Source: DASCNA01 sp036011305 | Lineage (GTDB): Bacteria; Verrucomicrobiota; Lentisphaeria; Victivallales; GWF2-38-69 | Direction: 5' to 3' | Assembly (NCBI GenBank): GCA_036011305.1 | Contig: DASCNA010000106.1 | Coordinates: 1-5,501, forward strand | DNA: 5,501 nt | Shown here: positions 1 to 5,501 of the stretch, one piece after another | Layout of the letters: each line of letters begins with the position of its first letter | Position numbering within the stretch: position 1 is the stretch's first letter | Translations under genes and position numbers: made by a program | The notes under the pieces: model-generated | Told to the model about the DNA's origin: nothing | What the model saw: only the letters and a program-made list of their open reading frames with translations | Databases searched by the model: none

Positions 1-2
1 AA

Positions 3-491
3 AAGAGTTCAGCACCAGCAGTTGATACAGCTAAGCTGGATGGATATGAAAACAGAATAAAAGAGTTAAATAGCGAAGTTGATGCAGTAAAGCTGTCATC
101 AAAAAAAAGTTTTGCCGATGGATCTGTTTATGGTCTGGCACTACTTCAGCGTGAAGGTCGTCTGGTAGATTTCCTGAAGGAAGATATTAAAAGTTTTGAA
201 GATGCGCAGATAGGCGCAGCTGTGAGGCAGATACATGCAGGTTGTCTAAAAGTACTGGATGAAAATTATTCAGTTCAACCTTTAGTTGGTACAGTAAAAG
301 AAGGTGAAAATCTAAATCTTGAAGATAATTTTGATGCTTCTGAATATAGACTTACAGGAAATATTCCTAAAAATGCGCCATATAAAGGTGTTGTAAGACA
401 CAAGGGCTGGATAGCATCAAAGGTAAATTTACCAAAAAGAATTGGAAAAATTAACCCTAACGTGGTATCACCTGCAGAAATTGAGTTTTGA
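3..491 (+). CDS. DUF2760 domain-containing protein, C-terminal part (5' end outside window)
   Basis: The reading frame is open from the left window edge (first full codon at 3) to TGA at 489-491, giving 162 visible residues. The visible part starts with a charged helical stretch (around residues 11-30, LDGYENRIKELNSEVDAVK, coiled-coil-like). It continues with the hallmark blocks of DUF2760: LALLQREGRLVDFLKEDI (45-62), DAQIGAAVRQIHAGC (67-81), FDASEYRLTGNIP (90-102), GVVRHKGWIASKVNLP (109-124) and a terminal VSPAEIEF. A GTG at 222 could be taken for a start, but it is the valine inside AAVRQIH in the middle of the conserved domain, so it is not one. No signal peptide or membrane segment is seen in the visible part; the N-terminus cannot be judged. 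The family has no established biochemical function that I know of. Its recurrent place next to Hsp70-like genes suggests a chaperone partner or regulator, which is inference. Confidence 0.88.
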   Translation, partial: KSSAPAVDTAKLDGYENRIKELNSEVDAVKLSSKKSFADGSVYGLALLQREGRLVDFLKEDIKSFEDAQIGAAVRQIHAGCLKVLDENYSVQPLVGTVKEGENLNLEDNFDASEYRLTGNIPKNAPYKGVVRHKGWIASKVNLPKRIGKINPNVVSPAEIEF

Positions 492-528
492 TAAATTTAT
501 AAAAAATTAAAATTTGACTGTAAAATTT

Positions 529-544
529 GATAAACCTGTTTATC
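529..544. promoter_or_regulatory. Short perfect dyad, possible operator
   Basis: The sequence GATAAAC-CT-GTTTATC is a perfect 7-bp inverted repeat with a 2-bp centre. The spacer is too small for a full-length RNA hairpin, so if functional it is more likely a protein-binding site. It lies 8 bp upstream of the terminator-like hairpin, between the DUF2760 gene and the first Hsp70 gene. Short dyads are common by chance in such AT-rich DNA, so support is weak. Confidence 0.22.
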
Positions 545-551
545 TTTAGAG

Positions 552-578
552 AGCGGAAATAAGATTTCCGCTTTTATT
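552..578 (+). terminator. Intrinsic terminator or attenuator between DUF2760 and first Hsp70 gene
   Basis: AGCGGAAAT (552-560) and ATTTCCGCT (564-572) form a perfect 9-bp stem around the 3-nt loop AAG, followed by TTTATT (573-578). G/U and A/U pairs can extend the base of the stem into the T tract. The stem is clearly more GC-rich than its surroundings. It lies 60 bp after the DUF2760 stop and 65 bp before the Hsp70 ATG. The T tract is short and interrupted by an A, so termination may be partial. That would let it tune how much transcript passes from DUF2760 into the chaperone genes. Confidence 0.6.
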
Positions 579-580
579 GC

Positions 581-609
581 TTATAACAGCAATACTTTTT
601 GATTATAAA
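581..609 (+). promoter_or_regulatory. Possible sigma-70-type promoter for the Hsp70 pair
   Basis: TTATAA (581-586, four of six matches to TTGACA) and TATAAA (604-609, five of six to TATAAT) are separated by 17 bp, just after the terminator-like hairpin. Initiation would be near 616, giving a leader of about 22 nt with the Shine-Dalgarno GAGGA at 624-628. I see no heat-shock-type (sigma-32) consensus and no CIRCE operator. In DNA this AT-rich such matches arise easily by chance. Confidence 0.3.
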
Positions 610-637
610 GAATAATTAATATTGAGGAAATTAAGAT

Positions 638-2437
638 ATGAGTAGATATCTTGTTGGAATAGATTTAGGTACAACTAATACCGTTGTTTATTATATTGAT
701 CGCGAAGCAGATGAGTCAAAATCACTGATCTTCGATATACCACAGTTAACAGAATTTGGAGAAGTCGTTGAAAGTGAATCTCTGCCTTCTTTTATTTATT
801 TGCCAGACAGCAGAGAAATTCCTGATAATGGTCTTGATATGGACTGGAACCAATCTGCTGATTTTTGTGTTGGCGATTTCGCAAGGAAAAATTCAACAAA
901 ATCTCCAAATAAAGTAATATCTTCAGCTAAATCATGGTTATGTGCAGACAGTGTGGACAGATTATCTCCAATACTTCCATGGAATAGAAATGATACTGAG
1001 AAACAGTTATCCCCTGTCGAATCTGTAAAAAGAATAATCGCGCATATTAAAGATGCATGGGATTATAAAATGGCATCTGATAATTCTGATTACAACTTAA
1101 AAGAACAGGATGTTATTTTAACAATACCTGCTTCCTTTGATGCTGTAGCCAGAGACCTTACTTATAAAGCTGCAGAACAGGCTGAACTTAATATTGTATT
1201 ACTGGAAGAACCTCAATCAGCTTTTTATTCATGGCTTAATGAAAAACAGGATTCATGGAGAGACGAAATTTCTGCTGATGATGTTGTCCTTGTCTGTGAT
1301 ATTGGCGGAGGTACCACAGACTTCAGTTTAATTAAGGTCAAAGACAGTGAAGGAAGCCTTGAGTTAGAGCGTATCGCTGTTGGCAGTCACATTTTATTAG
1401 GTGGTGATAACATGGATTTAACTCTTGCTTACTCTGCCGCTGCAAAATTTAAAAAGGATAATAATTTTAACTTAGATTCTTATCAAATAAGCGGCCTAAC
1501 TCATGCCTGTAGAGAAGCTAAGGAAGTTTTAATGGCTGATCCAAAGGCTGAAGCTCAAAAATTGACAGTTCTTGGGAGAGGAAGCAGTCTTATTGGCGGA
1601 ACAATTACTAGTGATTTAACATATGACTCAATTAAAGATGTTTTATTAGACGGTTTTTTCCCTGAATGTAAACTTAGCGACAAGCCTAAAGAAAATACTA
1701 AATCAGGGTTCAAAATATTCGGACTCAATTATGAATCAGATCCTGGAATAACAAGGCATCTTGCTTCATTTTTGTCTAAGCATTGTGAAGATAATGGAGA
1801 TTTGCCGAATTGTATTTTATTTAACGGCGGTGTAACTAAATCTAAAATCATCAGAGATAAAATAACTGAAACAATTCAAAGCTGGCTGCCTTCAGAAAAA
1901 TCTGAAATGAATATTTTGACAGGAAATAATCCTGATCATGCAGTTGCTTTAGGTGCCAGCTGTTATGCCAGAGTAAGAGAAGGTGAAGGTATAAGAATTA
2001 AAGCAGGAAGTCCGTGTTCGTATTATTTAGGAGTAGAGACTTCTATGCCCGCTGTTCCTGGATTTACTCCTCCTCTGCAAGGGTTATGTGTACTTCCGTT
2101 TGGAACTGAAGAGGGCAGCAGTCTTGATATTGATTTTCACGGTCTTGGCTTGATAGTAGGAGAAACAACTGAATTCAGATTTTTTGCATCTACTTCAAAA
2201 AATGAAGATGAGCTGGGATCTATAATGGATGAGGTTAATTCTTCAGATGATATAAGCGAACTGTCACCCTTAGCCGCAACACTCCCTGTAACTGAGAATA
2301 TTATGCCGGGAAGTTTAGTGCCGATTAAACTGCATGTCGATTTTACTGAAACAGGTACTCTGCAGGTTTGGTGTATAAATGAAAGTAATAAGGGTAAATG
2401 GAAGCTTGACTTTGAGTTAAGAAATGATGAAATTTAG
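638..2437 (+). CDS. Hsp70-family (DnaK-like) ATPase, lidless form
   Basis: This is a 599-residue cytoplasmic Hsp70 relative; no signal peptide or membrane segment is seen. Start ATG 638 has a Shine-Dalgarno GAGGA 9 nt upstream, and the protein begins just before the phosphate-1 motif. The ATPase domain spans about 1-450. It has phosphate-1 DLGTTN (9-14), a lysine in SPNKVISSAK (K98) aligning with catalytic K70 of E. coli DnaK, connect-1 LTIPASF with P164 and R172, LLEEP (E191), phosphate-2 DIGGGTTD (221-228, T226 aligning with DnaK T199), GGDNMD (255-260), adenosine motif ILFNGGVTKSKIIRD (393-407) and NPDHAVALGAS (431-441). The block LDGFFP...DPGITRH (337-373) is not in DnaK and marks this subfamily. 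About 450-599 is a divergent beta-type substrate-binding region. The usual VLLLD linker is not recognisable and the helical lid and EEVD-like tail are absent, so it is shorter than DnaK (638 residues). Its substrate is unknown. It is probably co-transcribed with the next gene, 20 bp away. Confidence 0.93.
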   Translation: MSRYLVGIDLGTTNTVVYYIDREADESKSLIFDIPQLTEFGEVVESESLPSFIYLPDSREIPDNGLDMDWNQSADFCVGDFARKNSTKSPNKVISSAKSWLCADSVDRLSPILPWNRNDTEKQLSPVESVKRIIAHIKDAWDYKMASDNSDYNLKEQDVILTIPASFDAVARDLTYKAAEQAELNIVLLEEPQSAFYSWLNEKQDSWRDEISADDVVLVCDIGGGTTDFSLIKVKDSEGSLELERIAVGSHILLGGDNMDLTLAYSAAAKFKKDNNFNLDSYQISGLTHACREAKEVLMADPKAEAQKLTVLGRGSSLIGGTITSDLTYDSIKDVLLDGFFPECKLSDKPKENTKSGFKIFGLNYESDPGITRHLASFLSKHCEDNGDLPNCILFNGGVTKSKIIRDKITETIQSWLPSEKSEMNILTGNNPDHAVALGASCYARVREGEGIRIKAGSPCSYYLGVETSMPAVPGFTPPLQGLCVLPFGTEEGSSLDIDFHGLGLIVGETTEFRFFASTSKNEDELGSIMDEVNSSDDISELSPLAATLPVTENIMPGSLVPIKLHVDFTETGTLQVWCINESNKGKWKLDFELRNDEI

Positions 2438-2444
2438 TAAATTT

Positions 2445-2448
2445 GGGA
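2445..2448 (+). promoter_or_regulatory. Ribosome binding site that decides the start of the second Hsp70
   Basis: GGGA at 2445-2448 lies 9 nt before ATG 2458 and is the only purine-rich core at a suitable distance. The upstream in-frame TTG (2443) overlaps this site and has no good Shine-Dalgarno of its own. The ATG start gives MYESKFIIGIDLGTTN, which lines up closely with MSRYLVGIDLGTTN of the upstream paralogue. The match to consensus is modest, so translational coupling from the preceding gene may help. Confidence 0.5.
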
Positions 2449-2457
2449 TATTATTTT

Positions 2458-5199
2458 ATGTATGAATCAAAATTCATAATTGGTATAGATTTAGGAACTA
2501 CAAATATAGCTGTAACATATATTGATATAGAAGACAGGGATAGAGTTATTCAGCAGTTTGATATAACTCAGTTTACTGCACCAGGTGAGGTTGCCAAAAG
2601 TAAACTCCTGCCTTCATTCTGTTTCTTCCCTGACAGTAAAATAATATCTAAAGAAACCATGGATCTTCCATGGAAAAAGAAATCAAATTATGCCGTAGGG
2701 ATATATGCCAGAGAATTTGGTGCTGCAATACCCAATCGCTTTATTTCATCGGCTAAATCATGGCTGTGCCATATAGGTGTAAATCGAAGATCAAAAATTC
2801 TTCCTTGGGGCGGCGATATAGAAGAAGTAAAGCGTTCTCCTCTTGATATAACCTCATACTATTTAAACCATATTAAAAGTGCCTGGAATCATGAATTCGG
2901 AAAAGTAAAAGACTCTTCAGGAAGTAACTGCGTAATTGAAGAACAGCAGGTGGTAATTACCGTACCTGCAAGTTTTGATGAAACAGCAAGAGAGCTTACT
3001 TTGGAATCAGCAAAATTAGCCGGCTATAAAAATATAAATTTACTGGAGGAACCTCTGGCTGCTTTTTATTCATGGCTTGACAGTAATGATAAAAGTTGGA
3101 AAAATTATATTGCTTCCGGAGAGAGAGCACTTGTTATCGATGTAGGAGGTGGAACCTGTGACCTGTCAGTTATAGAAATGACTGAAAGTGGCAGTCTTGT
3201 GAGAAGTGTGGCCGGAAATCATTTACTGTTGGGTGGTGATAATATTGATATTGCCATAGCTAGAAAAATCGAGCAGTTCTGGAAGACAAAACTTATTCCC
3301 GGCGAGTGGCTGACATTGTGTCAGAAAACCAGACAGTCAAAAGAAATTTTACTATCTACAGAAAAAGAAGAAGCCGATATAGTTCTTTTTGCTCAGGGCA
3401 GTTCAATTATTGCCAATATGAGAAAATATACTTTAAGGAAGAAAGAGCTTGAAGAAATGCTCCTGGATGGTTTTTTCCCAATGATAGATGCAGACTCAAA
3501 AGGACCTTCTAAAAAAACAGCGATACAGCAAATGGGGCTTCCATATGAGAATGATCCAGCTTTGACAAGACACATCCTTCAATTTTTAAAATATGCACAT
3601 AAGATATCAGAAAATTCATCTTCAGATAAAGAGATATTATACCCTAATAAAATTCTGTTTAACGGTGGAACAATGATTCCTGAAATCTTAAGAAACAGAG
3701 TTGTTAAAATTATAAAAGGATGGTTTCCTAGTTCTGATATAGAAGAGTTGGAATCTATTGATTTAAGCCTGGCTGTTGCATACGGTGCATCTTATTACGG
3801 AAGAACCAGAAGAGGTGAGGGGGTTAAGGTTAAAAGCGGTACATCAAGGTCTTATTACTTACAGGTAGCTAATGACAGTGCAGGTGATAAAGGGAAACTT
3901 GTCTGTATTATGCCCCGTGGTATAGATGAAAATATTCAGATAGTGACTCCAAATAAATTTAATGTTGAAGCTAATCAGACTGTTAAATTTCCTCTTTACA
4001 ACAGCTCTACAAGACTTGGCGATAAAGAGGGAGTTGTTTTGGATAGTGAAGAAGAAGTTTCTTTTGTATCTTCTTTAACAAGTGTTTTAAGATATGGGAA
4101 ACTTGACAGGAAAAAACTTAAAGCTGAGTTAGTGTCTGAGCTCACTGAAACAGGTGTTTTGAAAATACATATTAATTCCATTGATACTATTCATAGATGG
4201 CCATTGAACTTCGATGTCCGCCTTTTGACTTCAGATGATAACGATAATGCACCAACAAAATCTCTTATACTTGATGAAAATATCACTAAAAAAGCTGAAT
4301 CATATATTATAGAAGCTTTCGGTTCAAGTAAAAATAATATGCCTTCAGTTATCAAAGAGCTTGAAAAGATTATTGGTTTATCTAAAGATAAATGGCCGTT
4401 ACAGGCTTTAAGGTCATTTGCTGATATTCTTCTTAATATAAAATATAAATCTTTATCACTTCCTCAAAAGGAAGCTAGGTGGCTTAATTTGTGCGGTTAC
4501 TGCTTAAGGCCTGGTTTCGGTGACCCTGAGGATGAATTAAGGCTCAGAAAAGTATGGGCTTTATGGTTCTGTGGCATGAATAATAAAAATAATCCACAAA
4601 TAGTAGCTGAATGGTGGGTTTTTTGGCGCAGGATTATTTCAGGTCTGAAGTCAGGACATCAGAGAACTGTATATCAGGATCTACACATTAACCTTTACCC
4701 CAAAGGCAAGTACCTTAATAATATAAAAACCGGACAACAGGCTAAAGCAGAAATGTGGAGATGCTTAGGTTCTTTGGAATTGCTTCAGACTAAAACAAAA
4801 CTTGAAATTGGTAACATATTAGCCTCAAGAATAAAAAATCTTCAAGGTTACGAGTTTTGGGTTTTGGCCAGATTAGGGGCAAGACATTTATTCCATGGGC
4901 AGAGTAATCACGTCATTCCACCTAAATTAATAGCTGGTTGGCTTGCAAAATTGATAGCAGTTTCTAAAACTTCAGCTAGCCAGGACAGACTTTTTGCTGT
5001 ATCACGTATAGCTGCAATGACAGGGGACAGAATGATTGATATTGATTCTGAACTTCAGAAAGCTTCAAAAGACTATCTTGAAAAAGAGAAATCTCCTGAA
5101 AACTGGATTAGTCATTTAGAAGGTGTTAAGAAAGATACTATTCAGGAGCAGGCTAAAATGCTTGGTGATTCAATACCACTTGGTATATCAATTGAATAG
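2458..5199 (+). CDS. Hsp70-family ATPase with C-terminal DUF3731-type extension
   Basis: From ATG 2458 this encodes 913 residues (918 if TTG 2443 is used). The N-terminal Hsp70 ATPase domain (about 1-460) has phosphate-1 DLGTTN (11-16), K100 aligning with the DnaK catalytic lysine, VPASF (169-173) with R178, LLEEP (195-199), phosphate-2 DVGGGTCD (228-235), LLGGDNID (257-264), the subfamily block LDGFFP (336-341) with DPALTRH (366-372), and adenosine motif ILFNGGTMIPEILR (399-412). A divergent beta substrate-binding-like region follows (about 460-590), ending ETGVLKIHIN...WPLNFDVRL as in the upstream paralogue. Residues about 605-913 are an extra, mostly helical, tryptophan-rich domain. Its key blocks are KDKWPLQALRSFADILL (644-660), EARWLNLCGYCLRPGFGDP (672-690), RKVWALWFCGM (697-707) and AEWWVFWRRIISGL (717-730), matching my memory of the DUF3731 C-terminal family. 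No membrane segment or signal peptide is apparent. The connect-2 position reads DLSLAVAYGAS, lacking the usual NPD. Role: probably a specialised chaperone or ATP-driven scaffold acting with its neighbour; the client is unknown. Confidence 0.92.
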   Translation: MYESKFIIGIDLGTTNIAVTYIDIEDRDRVIQQFDITQFTAPGEVAKSKLLPSFCFFPDSKIISKETMDLPWKKKSNYAVGIYAREFGAAIPNRFISSAKSWLCHIGVNRRSKILPWGGDIEEVKRSPLDITSYYLNHIKSAWNHEFGKVKDSSGSNCVIEEQQVVITVPASFDETARELTLESAKLAGYKNINLLEEPLAAFYSWLDSNDKSWKNYIASGERALVIDVGGGTCDLSVIEMTESGSLVRSVAGNHLLLGGDNIDIAIARKIEQFWKTKLIPGEWLTLCQKTRQSKEILLSTEKEEADIVLFAQGSSIIANMRKYTLRKKELEEMLLDGFFPMIDADSKGPSKKTAIQQMGLPYENDPALTRHILQFLKYAHKISENSSSDKEILYPNKILFNGGTMIPEILRNRVVKIIKGWFPSSDIEELESIDLSLAVAYGASYYGRTRRGEGVKVKSGTSRSYYLQVANDSAGDKGKLVCIMPRGIDENIQIVTPNKFNVEANQTVKFPLYNSSTRLGDKEGVVLDSEEEVSFVSSLTSVLRYGKLDRKKLKAELVSELTETGVLKIHINSIDTIHRWPLNFDVRLLTSDDNDNAPTKSLILDENITKKAESYIIEAFGSSKNNMPSVIKELEKIIGLSKDKWPLQALRSFADILLNIKYKSLSLPQKEARWLNLCGYCLRPGFGDPEDELRLRKVWALWFCGMNNKNNPQIVAEWWVFWRRIISGLKSGHQRTVYQDLHINLYPKGKYLNNIKTGQQAKAEMWRCLGSLELLQTKTKLEIGNILASRIKNLQGYEFWVLARLGARHLFHGQSNHVIPPKLIAGWLAKLIAVSKTSASQDRLFAVSRIAAMTGDRMIDIDSELQKASKDYLEKEKSPENWISHLEGVKKDTIQEQAKMLGDSIPLGISIE

Positions 5200-5215
5200 T
5201 TAATGTTGAATAAAC

Positions 5216-5258
5216 GTTGACTCATAACTATGAAATTATTACAAAAAGGTGAGTCAAC
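5216..5258. repeat. 9-bp inverted repeat downstream of the Hsp70 pair
   Basis: GTTGACTCA (5216-5224) and TGAGTCAAC (5250-5258) are perfect inverted repeats separated by 25 nt. They start 17 bp after the stop of the second Hsp70 gene. The RNA could fold into a stem with a large AT-rich loop, but no T tract follows on the + strand, so it is a poor intrinsic terminator. It might be a transcript 3'-end stabiliser, an operator with two half-sites, or a remnant of a mobile element. The rest of 5200-5381 is AT-rich and shows no gene on either strand. Confidence 0.45.
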
Positions 5259-5274
5259 TACCTATATAAGATCA

Positions 5275-5343
5275 CAAACCTATCAAATATAAATATCAAT
5301 AAATTTATATATAACATTAATACGTTAAGATTATCAAACCTAT
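5275..5343. repeat. Pair of 9-bp direct repeats, 60 bp apart
   Basis: CAAACCTAT occurs at 5275-5283 and again at 5335-5343. Related TATCAAA words overlap both copies (5281-5287 and 5332-5338). The pair sits in the non-coding stretch before the putative transposase tail. It could be chance in low-complexity DNA or part of the end of an insertion sequence; nothing in the window decides. Confidence 0.25.
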
Positions 5344-5381
5344 TGTGGTATTTATTTTACATAATATCTAATGTTCGACTT

Positions 5382-5501
5382 TTAATTAACGATTGGCTCA
5401 ATACTCAAGATATTAAGCCCGAATTTTATATTTATAACAGTACAAATATTATGAGCTAGAATTTTTCTAGCCATTCTATTTGTTAAATGCCACATATCTT
5501 T
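5382..5501 (-). CDS. DDE transposase C-terminus, IS982-like (5' part outside window)
   Basis: The complement strand is open from the right window edge (5501) to TAA at 5384-5382, encoding 39 residues. They begin KDMWHLTNRMARKILAHNIC, continue with TVINIKFGLN and end in SIEPIVN. The pattern D-[MLI]-WHL-x-x-R-x-x-[RK]-K-[IVL]-L-[AS]-H-x-[IL]-C-x-x-[IL]-N is what I recall for the last helices of DDE transposases of the IS982 type, just after the final catalytic glutamate. The tail would normally be followed within about 100 bp by the terminal inverted repeat, which should then lie in about 5260-5381, but I cannot place it without the other end. The gene is convergent to the Hsp70 pair. The family assignment is from memory and rests on a short stretch; the catalytic residues lie outside the window. 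Confidence 0.55.
   Translation of the reverse strand, partial: KDMWHLTNRMARKILAHNICTVINIKFGLNILSIEPIVN

Noticed and set aside
222..491. Stand-alone 89-codon gene starting at GTG 222
   Set aside because: The same frame is open back to the window edge, and the upstream residues (LALLQREGRLVDFLKEDI) belong to the same DUF2760 domain, so this is an internal valine.
492..637. CIRCE element or sigma-32 heat-shock promoter
   Set aside because: I looked for TTAGCACTC/GAGTGCTAA and for CTTGAA...CCCCAT-like boxes and found neither.
638..2437. Housekeeping dnaK or hscA
   Set aside because: The subfamily insert LDGFFP...DPGITRH, the lost linker, the missing lid and the lack of adjacent dnaJ, grpE or isc genes all argue against it.
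3393..3575. 60-codon open frame on the - strand
   Set aside because: It lies wholly inside the second Hsp70 coding region, opposite conserved blocks (LDGFFP, DPALTRH), and has no recognisable motif; it is an antisense shadow.
3996..4181. 61-codon open frame on the - strand
   Set aside because: It is antisense to the substrate-binding-like region of the second Hsp70, with a Ser/Leu-rich shadow composition and no domain.
5216..5343. CRISPR-like repeats
   Set aside because: Only two 9-bp direct copies and one inverted pair are present, with no regular repeat-spacer pattern and no cas genes.
5455..5471. Hairpin GCTAGAA-TTT-TTCTAGC as a terminator
   Set aside because: It falls inside the transposase coding frame, encoding part of ARKILA on the - strand, and has no T tract after it; probably a coincidence of codons.

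Overview
The window reads as a chromosomal segment of an AT-rich (roughly two-thirds A+T by eye) Gram-negative-type bacterium. The gene content (DUF2760 followed by two Hsp70-like proteins) is a set I associate mainly with proteobacteria and some other Gram-negative phyla. Heavy use of AGA and ATA codons fits a low-GC host. No ribosomal or tRNA marker is present, so I do not assign a genus.

Layout. Positions 1-491 hold the C-terminal 162 codons of a DUF2760 protein whose start lies to the left of the window. A 146-bp gap follows. It contains a small dyad (529-544), a good intrinsic-terminator-like hairpin (552-572 plus T-rich tail) and a possible promoter (581-609). Next comes a complete 599-residue Hsp70-family ATPase (638-2437) with an intact nucleotide-binding domain but no C-terminal helical lid. 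Only 20 bp later a second, paralogous Hsp70 starts (best start ATG 2458, ends 5199). It is 913 residues long and carries about 300 extra residues of tryptophan-rich helical sequence matching the DUF3731 type of C-terminal extension. All three genes are on the + strand. The last 300 bp hold a 9-bp inverted repeat with a 25-nt spacer, and then, on the - strand from the right edge to 5382, the final 39 codons of what looks like a DDE transposase (IS982-like). This suggests an insertion sequence lies just downstream and points toward the cassette.

How the genes may work together. The two Hsp70 genes are very likely co-transcribed. One has a bare ATPase plus a divergent beta-type substrate-binding region, and the other has the same core fused to a unique C-terminal domain. 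No DnaJ, GrpE or ClpB gene is visible in the window. The DUF2760-Hsp70-Hsp70/DUF3731 cluster is, to my knowledge, recurrent but functionally uncharacterised. It is the most interesting system here: a specialised chaperone pair with a small dedicated partner. The hairpin between DUF2760 and the first Hsp70 could set the expression ratio between partner and chaperones.
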